Numbered from the stretch's first letter, positions 41,839-49,720 are shown. The stretch: 64,000 bases of DNA from Methylobacterium hispanicum (GCF_022179285.1 NZ_BPQO01000010.1:124001-188000); one strand, 5' to 3'. Notes: generated from the letters alone by a model not told the origin. Translations and numbers: made by a program.

Positions 41839-42815
41839 GCCCACGTTCGCCCCTCGCCCGCCGACGCCTGCTGATCGGCGGCCTCGGCGGTCTGGCGGCG
41901 CTCGCCGCCGGGCCCGCGGCCCTGCGGGCGATGGCCCGGACCCGAGGCCTGCGCACGGCCACGCGGGCCGGGCTCGCCTTCGGCACGACCGTCTCGCTCA
42001 CCCTGGTCCACGCCGAGGCCGCCGCGATCGAGGCGGGGTTTCGCGCGGGCTTCGCGGCGATCCGCGCGGTCGAGGCGGCCGGCAGCCTGTACCGGCCGGA
42101 CAGCGCGCTCGCCCGGCTCAACCGGGACGGGCTCCTCGCCGAGCCCGACCCGCTGCTCGCCGAGATGCTGGGCTTCGCCCTCGACCTCGCGGCGGCGAGC
42201 GGGGGCGCCTTCGATCCCACCGTGCAACCCCTCTGGACCCTCTGGGCGGCGGCCGCCGCGCGGGGCGAGCGTCCCGGCGCGGCCGCGCTCGCGGACACCC
42301 TCGGGCGCGTCGGCTGGCGCGCCGTGGCCCGGTCCGAGGCGGAGATCCGGCTGCGGCCCGGCAGCGCGCTCACCCTCAACGGCCTGCTGCAGGGCTACGC
42401 CGCCGACCGCGTGATGGGCGCGCTCGGGGCCTGCGGCATCGCGCACGCCTTCGTGGATACCGGCGAGTTCGGGGCGCGGGGGGCGCACGCGGACGGCGCG
42501 CCCTGGCGGCTCGGGCTGGCGGGGCCGCGCCGGGGCGACCCGCTCGCGGGGGTGATCGCGCCCTTCACGGGCTTCGCGGCGACCTCGGGGGACGACGCCA
42601 CCGCCTTCTCGGCGGACCGGCGCGACCACCACATCTTCGATCCCGCCACCGGCACCTCGCCGCCCGCGCTCTCGGCCGTGACGGTGACGGCCCCGAGCGG
42701 GCTCCTGGCCGACGCCCTCTCCACGGCGGCCTTCGTGCTGGGCGAGGCGGCGGGCGCGGCGCTCGTGGCGCGCTACCCGGGCTGCGCGGCGCGGTTCACG
42801 CCCAAGGTGGCGTGA
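41835..42815 (+). CDS. apbE: FAD:protein FMN transferase (ApbE/NosX type)
   Basis: A 326-residue exported enzyme with a Tat-like signal (ARRRLLIGGLGGLAALAAGPAAL). ApbE transfers FMN from FAD to a Thr of periplasmic or membrane target proteins. Recognisable family segments are SLYRPDSALARLNR, ASGGAFDPTVQPLW, NGLLQGYAAD, DTGEFGARG, HHIFDPATG and SGLLADALSTAAFVLG. Several are looser than in classical ApbE, as is usual for NosX. It overlaps the NosR-like gene (GTGA), which is its obvious substrate. The gene ends just before a convergent pterin dehydratase gene. Confidence 0.88.
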   Translation: MSPRSPLARRRLLIGGLGGLAALAAGPAALRAMARTRGLRTATRAGLAFGTTVSLTLVHAEAAAIEAGFRAGFAAIRAVEAAGSLYRPDSALARLNRDGLLAEPDPLLAEMLGFALDLAAASGGAFDPTVQPLWTLWAAAAARGERPGAAALADTLGRVGWRAVARSEAEIRLRPGSALTLNGLLQGYAADRVMGALGACGIAHAFVDTGEFGARGAHADGAPWRLGLAGPRRGDPLAGVIAPFTGFAATSGDDATAFSADRRDHHIFDPATGTSPPALSAVTVTAPSGLLADALSTAAFVLGEAAGAALVARYPGCAARFTPKVA

Positions 42816-42829
42816 GCCGCGCCCCTACT

Positions 42830-43207
42830 CTACTTGTCGTACTTGACGTAGGCGAAGCGCGGGTCGGTCGGTGTGCCCTCCAGCGGGCCGCCCTCGGCGC
42901 CGGGCTGCCAGCCCACCACCTCCTCGATCTTGGCGGCCAACGCGAAGTCCTTGTCGGTGATGCCCTTGGCGGCGTGGTTCATCAGCCGCACCTCGACCCA
43001 GGCGTAGGAGGCGGTGAGGTCCGGATGGTGCCACGCGGCCTCGGCGAGGTGGCCCACCGTGTTGATCACCATGAGCGTGCTCTTCCAGCCCGCCGTCTTG
43101 TAGGTGCGCCGGATCCAGCCGTCCTCGTAGCGCCAGGCCGGCAGCTCGGCCTTCAGCCGCGCCTCGATCGTGGCCTCGTCCAGGGCTCCCTCGCGCCGCT
43201 CGCTCAT
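42830..43207 (-). CDS. phhB: Pterin-4a-carbinolamine dehydratase
   Basis: A 125-residue DCoH/PCD-type enzyme. The conserved patterns WRYEDGWIRRTYKTAGW, LAEAAWHHPDL and YAWVEVRLMNHAAKGITDKDFALA are present, including the two adjacent histidines of the active site. The family recycles tetrahydropterin cofactors of aromatic amino-acid hydroxylases. No hydroxylase gene is nearby, and it sits on the opposite strand within the quinoprotein region, so its role here is unclear. GGAGG precedes the ATG. The C-terminal 25 residues extend beyond the usual family end. Confidence 0.9.
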   Translation of the reverse strand: MSERREGALDEATIEARLKAELPAWRYEDGWIRRTYKTAGWKSTLMVINTVGHLAEAAWHHPDLTASYAWVEVRLMNHAAKGITDKDFALAAKIEEVVGWQPGAEGGPLEGTPTDPRFAYVKYDK

Positions 43208-43366
43208 CGTCCGCTCCTCCGCCTCGTTTCCGAGAGCGTGCCGCGGGCGGGAGGCGCGCGCAAGGCGGGGTGCGGGGGTGCGGCGCAGGCGCCCGCCTCC
43301 GTCCCGACCGGCCCGTTGCCGATGGACGCGGTGGGGCGAGCACCCTATGACTTTTTGGCAATGGCA

Positions 43367-43407
43367 CCGGGTCCCGCCCGCGCGCGAAGCTCGCGGGCGG
43401 GACCCGG
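43367..43407. promoter_or_regulatory. Perfect 16-bp hairpin before the ABC binding-protein gene
   Basis: CCGGGTCCCGCCCGCG (43367-43382) and its exact complement (43392-43407) enclose CGCGAAGCT. The hairpin ends about 36 bases before the start codon and leaves the GGGAGAC ribosome-binding site free. It could be an attenuator, a terminator or a stabilising leader structure for the ABC transporter mRNA. Confidence 0.55.
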
Positions 43408-43443
43408 CCTCGAAGAAGCGCGAACACCCAGGGAGACGACGCC

Positions 43444-44436
43444 ATGCTGTCACGGCGCGGATTGCTCGCCGCCGCGGCGCTCGCGGCCCTGGCCGCGCGG
43501 CCCGTCCCGTCCGCCCGGGCGAGCACGCCGACGTTCCGGCTGGGCAGCCTGCCCTTCGGCACGGTCGCCTGGGAGGCGGCGGTGATCAAGGCCCGCGGCC
43601 TCGACACGGCCAACGGCTTCAGCCTCGAGGTGGTCAAGCTCGCCGGCAACGACGCGGCGCGCATCGCCTTCATGGGCGGCCAGGTCGATGCCATCGTGGG
43701 CGACCTGCTCTGGGCGGCCCGCCTCGGCAACGAGGGCCGGGCGATCCGCTTCATCCCCTACTCGACCACCGAGGGCGCCGTGATGGTGCCGGAGGCGAGC
43801 CCCATCCGCGGCCTGAAGGATCTCGCTGGCAAGCGGCTGGGCGTGGCGGGCGGCCCCCTCGACAAGAACTGGCTGCTGCTCAAGGCCCAGGCCCGGGACG
43901 CCGCCGGGCTCGACCTCGAATCGGGGGCTGACCTCGCCTACGGCGCGCCGCCGCTGATCACCCTGAAGCTGGAGCAGGGCGCGCTCGACGCCGCGCTCAC
44001 CTACTGGACCTACTGCGCCCGGCTGGAGGCCAAGGGCTTCCGCCGGGTGATCGGGGCCGACGACATCATGCGGGCCTTCGGGGCGACGGGCTCCGTCGCG
44101 CTGATCGGCTACCTCGTGGACGGCGCCGCCGTCGAGGGGAAGCCCGAGCTGGTGGCGGGCTTCGCCCGCGCCTCGCGCGCCGCCAAGGACATGCTGGCCT
44201 CCGACCCCGCGACCTGGGAGATCGTCCGCCCGCTGATGACGGCGGAGGACGAGGCCACCTTCGCGGCGCTGAAGCGCGAGTTCCTCGCCGGCATCCCGCG
44301 GCGCCCCATCGCGGAGGAGCGCGCGGACGGGGAGCGGCTCTACGCGGTGCTGCAGCGGCTCGGCGGCGAGCGCGTCGTCGGGAGCGGGGCGAGCCTGCCC
44401 GCGCGGCTCTACTTCGACGGGGCCCGGAATGGCTGA
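43444..44436 (+). CDS. NitT/TauT-type ABC transporter substrate-binding protein
   Basis: A 330-residue exported binding protein with a Tat-like signal (SRRGLLAAAALAALAARPVPSARA). The fold is of the SsuA/TauA/NMT1 type: FRLGSLPFGTVAWEAAVIKARGLD, the segment FMGGQVDAIVGDLLWA and GLKDLAGKRLGVAGGPLDKNW. Ligands of relatives include sulfonates, nitrate and pyrimidines; this one is unknown. The permease and ATPase genes follow on the same strand, making a complete importer. Position next to the PQQ-system operon suggests a related cofactor or substrate, but that is inference. Confidence 0.87.
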   Translation: MLSRRGLLAAAALAALAARPVPSARASTPTFRLGSLPFGTVAWEAAVIKARGLDTANGFSLEVVKLAGNDAARIAFMGGQVDAIVGDLLWAARLGNEGRAIRFIPYSTTEGAVMVPEASPIRGLKDLAGKRLGVAGGPLDKNWLLLKAQARDAAGLDLESGADLAYGAPPLITLKLEQGALDAALTYWTYCARLEAKGFRRVIGADDIMRAFGATGSVALIGYLVDGAAVEGKPELVAGFARASRAAKDMLASDPATWEIVRPLMTAEDEATFAALKREFLAGIPRRPIAEERADGERLYAVLQRLGGERVVGSGASLPARLYFDGARNG

Positions 44437-44530
44437 GCGGCGGATCCGGCAGACGGCCCGGCAGGCGGCCCGGCGGGCGGGGCGCTCCCGCGCATGACGC
44501 GCCCGTGATCTCGTCCGCGACGCCTGCCGC

Positions 44531-45268
44531 ATGACGCTCCTCGCGCGCCTCGTCTCGGTGCTGGTGCTGCTCGGCGCCTGGCAGGCGGCCGCCGCGCAGG
44601 CCGGCTCGCGCCTGTTGCCGGCCCCGCTGGCGGTCGCCGAGTTCATCGCCCAGGAGGCGGCGCGCGGCGACCTGTTCCACAATGTCGGCGTCACGCTGCT
44701 GCGCGTCGCGATCTCCTTCGCGCTCGCCATGGGCCTCGGCGTGCTCCTCGGCGTCGCGCTCGGGCGGATCCGGGCGCTCGACGCGGTGCTCGACACGCCG
44801 CTGCTCGCGCTCCTCAACACGCCCGCCCTCGTCATCACGGTGCTGGCCTACATCTGGGTCGGATTGACCGAGAGCGCCGCGATCCTGGCGGTGGTGCTCA
44901 ACAAGCTGCCGAACGTCGCGGTGATCCTGCGCGAGGGCGCGCGCGAGCTCGACGCGGGGCTCGAGGAGATGGCCCGCACCTACCGGTTCGACCGCCGCAC
45001 CTGGATCCGGCACGTGCTGGTGCCCCAGCTCCAGCCCTACGTGGTGGCCGCCGCCCGCTCCGGGCTCTCGCTCGCCTGGAAGATCGTGCTGGTGATCGAG
45101 CTGCTCGGGCGCCCGGACGGGGTCGGCTTCGCGATCAACTTCTACTTCGTGCAGAGCACCAACGTCGCGGCGATCCTCGGCTACAGCATCGTCTTCATGA
45201 GCGTGATGATCGCGATCGACATCCTCGTCCTGCAGCGGATCCAGGCCCATGTCCGCCGGAGGCGATAG
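44531..45268 (+). CDS. ABC transporter permease, NitT/TauT type
   Basis: A 245-residue inner-membrane permease with about six helices. The cytoplasmic coupling loop EEMARTYRFDRRTWIRHVLVPQLQPYVVAAARSGLSLAWKIV matches the EAA motif of the BPD_transp_1 family. It follows the binding-protein gene by 94 bases. Its last six codons lie inside the first unit of a 21-bp tandem repeat, so the same bases encode HVRRRR here and the first residues of the ATPase in another frame. Confidence 0.9.
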   Translation: MTLLARLVSVLVLLGAWQAAAAQAGSRLLPAPLAVAEFIAQEAARGDLFHNVGVTLLRVAISFALAMGLGVLLGVALGRIRALDAVLDTPLLALLNTPALVITVLAYIWVGLTESAAILAVVLNKLPNVAVILREGARELDAGLEEMARTYRFDRRTWIRHVLVPQLQPYVVAAARSGLSLAWKIVLVIELLGRPDGVGFAINFYFVQSTNVAAILGYSIVFMSVMIAIDILVLQRIQAHVRRRR

Positions 45269-45314
45269 AATGTCCGCCGGAGGCGATAGGATGTCCGCCG
45301 GAGGCGATGGGATG
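45249..45314 (+). repeat. 21-bp tandem repeat carrying a ribosome-binding site and start codon
   Basis: The unit ATGTCCGCCGGAGGCGATAG recurs every 21 bp, at 45249, 45270, 45291 and, truncated, 45312. Each full unit contains GGAGG about seven bases before the next ATG, giving four in-frame starts for the ATPase. The permease stop TAG lies in the first unit. Period 21 keeps the frame, so unit-number changes would alter only the N-terminal length and the number of start sites. Confidence 0.85.
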
Positions 45315-46055
45315 TCCGCCGGGGCGCCGATCCTCCGGGTCGCGATCGACCGCAAGGTCTACCACGCGGGCTCGCCCGAGCCCGTCGAGGCGGTGCGCGG
45401 GCTCGCCTTCACGGTGGGGCAGGGCGAGATCGTCTGCCTGATCGGTCCCTCGGGGGCGGGCAAGTCGACCACCTTGCGCATCCTGCTCGGGCTCGACGGC
45501 GACTACGAGGGCCGGATCGAGCCGGATCCGCGCGGGGCCGAGACCGCGCCCGGCATGGTGTTCCAGGAACCGCGGCTGCTGCCCTGGCGCACGGTCGAGC
45601 AGAACGTGCGCCTCGCCATGCCGCGGGGCCGGCGCGGGCGCGACCTCGACGCCTTGTTCGAGCATCTCGGGCTCGCGCCCTGGCGCGCCCGCTACCCGGG
45701 CGCGCTCTCGCTCGGCATGCAGCGGCGGGTGGCGCTCGCCCGGGCGCTCGCCGACGACCCGCGCCTGCTCGTGCTCGACGAGCCCTTCGTCTCGCTGGAC
45801 GACGCGGCGGCGGCGAGCCTGCGGGGCCTCGTGGTGGACACCGTCGATCGCCTCGGCATGAGCGTGCTGATGGTCACCCACAACGTCGCCGAGGCGATCG
45901 CGGTCGCCGACCGGCTGCTCCTGCTCTCGCCCCGCCCGGCGAGCCTCGTGGCCGAGGTGCGCCTCGACCGGCCGCGGGCCGCGCGCGACCGCGCCTGGGC
46001 GGACGCGACCCGGCGGGATCTGGCCGAGCGCCACCCGGGCGTGATCGCGGAGTGA
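45270..46055 (+). CDS. ABC transporter ATP-binding protein, NitT/TauT type
   Basis: An ATPase of about 261 residues that would energise the adjacent permease. Walker A is GPSGAGKST, the Q-loop FQEPRLLPW, the signature LSLGMQRRVALARAL (Leu-Gly in place of the usual Gly-Gly), Walker B LLVLDEPF, the D-loop SLDD and the switch His in VTHN. Four in-frame ATGs at 45249, 45270, 45291 and 45312 each follow the same repeat; I list the one just after the permease stop. The N-terminal MSAGGDR repeats are not conserved in the family. The stop TGA coincides with the end of a family B element. Confidence 0.88.
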   Translation: MSAGGDRMSAGGDGMSAGAPILRVAIDRKVYHAGSPEPVEAVRGLAFTVGQGEIVCLIGPSGAGKSTTLRILLGLDGDYEGRIEPDPRGAETAPGMVFQEPRLLPWRTVEQNVRLAMPRGRRGRDLDALFEHLGLAPWRARYPGALSLGMQRRVALARALADDPRLLVLDEPFVSLDDAAAASLRGLVVDTVDRLGMSVLMVTHNVAEAIAVADRLLLLSPRPASLVAEVRLDRPRAARDRAWADATRRDLAERHPGVIAE

Positions 46056-46573
46056 TACGATCTCCGGTTGATCGGTTCGGCCGCGTGCGGTGAACCGCGC
46101 CGTGCTCCCTCTCCCACAGGGAGAGGGTTGGGGTGAGGGGTATGACGCTTCAGAACAGCGCTCGGCATCGACGCGCGTTCAGGGTGAGCCTCATCCAGAA
46201 GCCTCATACCCCTCACCCGGCTTTCTGCGAAAGCAGACCTCTCCCTATGGGGAGGGCGATCGCACATGCCGAGCGAGCCTAGCCCCGGTCAGGCGTGGGT
46301 CCCCTCTCCCATAGGGAGAGGGACAGGGTGAGGGGTATGAGGCGTCCGAACAGGGCTCGATCTGAACGCGCGTCGATGGCGTGCTCAGATCTGAAAGGTC
46401 ATACCCCTCACCCCAACCCTCTCCCTATGGGAGAGGGGGCGCGGCGCGGTTCCAGTGGCGATCGAGGAGACGACCCCCGCCATATGCGATCGCCCTGCCC
46501 TATGGGAGAGGGGACCCGCGCTTCGTTCCGAGACGATGCGTTGAACCGAACCCATCAACCGGAAATGGTATGA
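46053..46573 (-). mobile_element. Family B element, type II ends, interrupted by a second family B element
   Basis: Left end CCGGTTGATCGGTTCGG (46064-46080) matches the complement of CCGAACCCATCAACCGG (46546-46562) at 16 of 17 positions. The core is in the opposite orientation to the copy at 31.6 kb. The element starts at the TGA stop of the ABC ATPase gene. It is split after 46251 by another element; joining the outer halves across one copy of CCCTATGGG restores the usual core sequence. A family C-like purine-rich palindrome follows at 46590-46620. Confidence 0.8.
46252..46497 (+). mobile_element. Family B element, type I ends, nested in another copy
   Basis: A 246-bp copy with left end GAGGGCGATCGCACATG (two changes from the consensus) and an intact right end. 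It is flanked on both sides by CCCTATGGG (46243-46251 and 46498-46506), a 9-bp target duplication. The host sequence is the hairpin CTCCCTATGGGAG of another family B element. Confidence 0.85.
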
Positions 46574-46636
46574 GGCGGGAGGTGTCTCCGCGCTCTCCCT
46601 TCCCTGCAGCTGGAGAGTGAGGGCGGAGGCGGCCGC

Positions 46637-48625
46637 CTACTCCGCCTTGGCCTCGACCTCGACCCGGTCGAGGATCGCGGCGGGCGAGCGGGCGAGGGCG
46701 AAGTCGGCGAAGCCGAGGCCGGCGGCGTCGCGCGCCCGGGCCTTCAGGACGAGCCGGCCGGGCTTCTGCACGAACTGGCCCATCGCGGTCCCGATCGCCC
46801 GCGCGCCCGCCGAGCCGCCCAGGATGATCGGCACGCCGAACTGGCTCGCGCTGACGTATTCCTGGCGCAGCTCCTCGGGCTTGAGGCTCAGCGCCCGGGA
46901 CTGGGTCGCGATGAAGCGCTCGAACAGGCCGGTATTCTCCACCGTGAGGTCGAGCGTCTTGGCGCTCGCGGTGAACATCAGGAGCTCGGAGGCCGGCATC
47001 CCGGAAGCGAAGATCTCGGGGCCGATGCCGCCCACCGTGCCGGTGAGCCGAACGGCCCCCATGTCGCGGCCCGACAGGGCGACCTCGCGCAGGCTCACCT
47101 CGCGCCGCCCCTCGTCCCAGGCGAGGTCGGCCACGAGGTCGAGGTCGAGGTCGCGGTAGCCGTAGCCCGGCAGCGCGCCGATGACCGGCGCGCCGGCGAC
47201 CGTGGCGGCCGGCATCACGAGGCCCGACAGGCTGAGGCGCCCGGCGGTCGGCACGCCGTCCTTCAGCGGGCCGAAGCTCAGCGCCGCGTCGCGCAGGGCC
47301 ACATGGGTGGCCGGCTGGGTCGCGACCGGCTGAGGCGGTACCGGCCTGGGCGCCGCCTGCGGCGCGGCCTTGGCGTCCGGCTTGGCATCGGCCTTGGCAT
47401 CGGCCTTGGCGTCGGCCTTGGCGTCGGCCTTGGCACCGGGCTTCGGCGCGGCGAGCGGGTCGGCCGTCGGCGGCGCCGCCTCGCCCGGAAGGTCGAGGCT
47501 CAGCTCCTTCAGGGTGAGGGCGCCGAGCGCGGGGATCATGCGGCGCGCGTCGTCCGCGTCGTCCGGGGTGGCCGGGTCGGCGAGGCGGCGCAGGGTCGCC
47601 AGGGTCGGCGCCAGCGAGATCCCGGTGAGCGCCAGCCGCCCGAGCCGGGCCCGGGTCGGCCCCTGCGTGAAGGCGAGGCCGTCGAGGCTCAAGCCCGCCT
47701 CGGGGCCGGTCGCGTAGGTGAGGCGCTCCGCCTCGATCAGCAGGGCGCCGCCGGGCCCGGTCTCGCTGAGCGAGAGGCCGCGGGCCTCGAGCGCGCCGAC
47801 CGAGACCGCCTCGATCAGGTCGGCGCCGGCGCCCGCGAGCTTCGCCCGCTCCGCCGCGGGCAGCGCGTCGGCCTCGGCCTCGAGGCGGCCGAGCCCCACC
47901 GCGAGGGCGTCCAGCGCGCCCCCGAACCCGCCCGGGATCTGGCGCCCGCCGAGGTCGCGCCCTTGGAGCTCGGCGATCCGCATCGTGGTGCCGCTCGGGT
48001 CGGTGTAGACCACGTCCGCCACCTGGATGCCCGCGTAGACGCGCTGGACCGCGCCCCGGCCGTCGCCGGGCACGCCGTAGAGGCGGGTGAGGGCGACGAG
48101 ATCGACGTCGCTCGCCCGGATCTGGCCGTAGGTGCCCGAGCCCGTCTCGGCCCCCCCGGAGACGCTGACCGCCGCGCCCGCCGCGGTCAGCTCCGCGATG
48201 CGGCCGGCCCGCACGTCGCGGGCGGTGACCTCGCGGTAGGTGACCGTCTGGCGCAAGGGGCCGGGGCCGGGATGCTCGGAGACGAGGACCGGGATCGTGA
48301 TGCTGGCCGCCTCCAGCCGGGCGAGGCGGGCCGGCCAGGTGTCGGCGGCGCCGGGGCGCAGCAGGGCGGCGAGCTCGTCCTTGGACAGGCGCGTGCCGCT
48401 CACCGTCACCCGGGGCGCGCGGAACGCGGCGCCGCCGAGCGGCAGGACCACGTCCGTCAGGGTGACGTCCTGCACCGCCGAGGCCGCCTCCTGCGCGGCG
48501 AGGGGCAGGGGTGACAGGCCGAGCGGGAGGCCGGGCGGCAGGCCGAGCGGGAGGGCGAGGGCGCAGGCGAGGCTGCCCGCGCGTGCCGCCCGCGCGGAGC
48601 GGGCGCGGCCCTTCGGATGGCTCAT
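46637..48625 (-). CDS. Large exported protein of unknown function
   Basis: A 662-residue protein with a signal peptide that includes Gly/Leu/Pro repeats (LGLPPGLPLGLSPLPLAAQ). The body is a series of beta-rich segments with repeated phrases such as LSLSGL, LTLKELSL and VSLREVALSG, suggesting an extended beta fold. A Lys-Ala-Asp-Ala repeat of five units near residue 395, encoded by 12-bp DNA repeats, is probably a flexible linker. There are no cysteines in the body. No family is recognised. It is the next gene downstream of lanM on the same strand, with a terminator-like hairpin between them. Confidence 0.75.
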   Translation of the reverse strand: MSHPKGRARSARAARAGSLACALALPLGLPPGLPLGLSPLPLAAQEAASAVQDVTLTDVVLPLGGAAFRAPRVTVSGTRLSKDELAALLRPGAADTWPARLARLEAASITIPVLVSEHPGPGPLRQTVTYREVTARDVRAGRIAELTAAGAAVSVSGGAETGSGTYGQIRASDVDLVALTRLYGVPGDGRGAVQRVYAGIQVADVVYTDPSGTTMRIAELQGRDLGGRQIPGGFGGALDALAVGLGRLEAEADALPAAERAKLAGAGADLIEAVSVGALEARGLSLSETGPGGALLIEAERLTYATGPEAGLSLDGLAFTQGPTRARLGRLALTGISLAPTLATLRRLADPATPDDADDARRMIPALGALTLKELSLDLPGEAAPPTADPLAAPKPGAKADAKADAKADAKADAKPDAKAAPQAAPRPVPPQPVATQPATHVALRDAALSFGPLKDGVPTAGRLSLSGLVMPAATVAGAPVIGALPGYGYRDLDLDLVADLAWDEGRREVSLREVALSGRDMGAVRLTGTVGGIGPEIFASGMPASELLMFTASAKTLDLTVENTGLFERFIATQSRALSLKPEELRQEYVSASQFGVPIILGGSAGARAIGTAMGQFVQKPGRLVLKARARDAAGLGFADFALARSPAAILDRVEVEAKAE

Positions 48626-48814
48626 GGTGGTGTCCGGATCGCCGACGGCTTGTCTGGATGGGCTTGCGGGCCGGGCAGGGTTTCCGGCCGGGCACCATCC
48701 GTGCCGCACTTCGCTCCCGCAGGCAATCAGTGTGCGGCGCCGCACGGCGGGTCGGCCGCCACCTGTCGTGCGGGCGCAACGGACGGCGCGCCCGCCGGAC
48801 GCCCGAACGAGGAA

Positions 48815-48838
48815 GGGCCGCCCCTGGCGGGACGGCCC
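48815..48838 (-). terminator. Hairpin downstream of lanM
   Basis: GGGCCGCCCC and GGGACGGCCC pair with one mismatch around a TGGC loop, about 55 bases after the lanM stop on the minus strand. It is probably a terminator or mRNA-stabilising structure for lanM. No long uridine run follows, so efficiency is uncertain. Confidence 0.55.
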
Positions 48839-48890
48839 TCTCGGTCAGGATGCCGTGGCGGGCGACCCGCCACGGATCCGTGACGTGCCC

Positions 48891-49304
48891 TTACTTGATC
48901 AGCGCGAGCAGCGCCTTGCCGGCCTTGGAGTTCAGCTCCTTGGCGTCGAGCGTGCCGTCGTTGTCCGGGTCGGCGGCCTGGAAGCGCTCGGCCACGGCCG
49001 CGAGGTACTCCTTCTTGTCCAGCGTGCCGTCGCTGTCCGGGTCCGCCTGGCGGAGGCCGGCCTTGCCGAGGCGGCCCTTCAGCTCCTTGGCGTCGAGGGT
49101 GCCGTCGGCGTCCTTCTCGAGCCGGTCGAAGGTGGCCGAGGCCACGGCCTGGACCTCCTTGAGATCAACGGTGGCGTCGTTGTCGGTGTCGATCATCTTG
49201 ACGGCGGCGGCGCCGTTCGTGGGCTTGGCGAAGGCGACCGGGGCGGCGACCGACGAGACCGCGAAGGCGAGGGCGGCGAAAGCGCTGGAAACACGAAGGC
49301 TCAT
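48891..49304 (-). CDS. lanM: Lanmodulin, periplasmic lanthanide-binding EF-hand protein
   Basis: A 137-residue exported protein with a signal peptide to about residue 26 and four EF-hand loops separated by only 12, 13 and 12 residues, the tight spacing of lanmodulin. Loops 3 (DPDSDGTLDKKE, 88-99) and 4 (DPDNDGTLDAKE, 112-123) have the lanmodulin Pro at position 2 and Asp at position 9. Loop 1 (DTDNDATVDLKE, 39-50) lacks the Pro and the central Gly. Loop 2 (EKDADGTLDAKE, 63-74) begins with Glu and has Lys at position 2. Known lanmodulin binds lanthanides selectively in the periplasm. GGGAGA precedes the ATG. Confidence 0.9.
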   Translation of the reverse strand: MSLRVSSAFAALAFAVSSVAAPVAFAKPTNGAAAVKMIDTDNDATVDLKEVQAVASATFDRLEKDADGTLDAKELKGRLGKAGLRQADPDSDGTLDKKEYLAAVAERFQAADPDNDGTLDAKELNSKAGKALLALIK

Positions 49305-49720
49305 TGCCAGTTTCTCCCAAAAAAGATTGCCCGATTCACCTAGATCAAGGCAGTGCGGTGCACAAGAGGCTTGAGGGGGCGGGCGGGCTGCCGCGCCGCG
49401 ATTTTCGCGCGACCGCGTCCCGGCGGCGCGGATCGAACCGCGAAACGCAGGTGATCCGGCCCGTCCGGTCGGTACTCGGCCGGAACCGGGCGGCCCGACG
49501 CAGAAGCGCTCGTCGCGGCGGTGGAGGCGGTCGTCGCGGGGCCGGCCGTACGCGTCGCGGCGGGCGCCTTCGCGGCCGATGTCGCGCGCGCGCTCTGGCG
49601 TTTTCCCGTGATCCGGGCGCATGCGACGCGAAGCGCGCGTTCTCGCGCTCGGGGGGCAACCCGGCGCGGCGGGGATCGTTCCGCGAAGACTGATGTCCTT
49701 CCCGGCCCGGATGCGGGATC
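49305..49720. other. lanM upstream region
   Basis: These 416 bases separate lanM from the outer-membrane barrel gene, both on the minus strand. No convincing gene is visible; the open frames are Arg/Ala/Gly-rich. The segment next to lanM (49306-49350) has a run of T on the minus strand and a possible promoter (TTGATC and AATCTT, spacing 17), which I regard as weak. Nothing else stands out. Confidence 0.45.

Noticed and set aside
46295..46573. Small ORF encoding TPHPNPLPMGEGARRG-type protein
   Set aside because: This peptide comes from the family B repeat core and recurs wherever the element lies; there is no independent evidence of translation.
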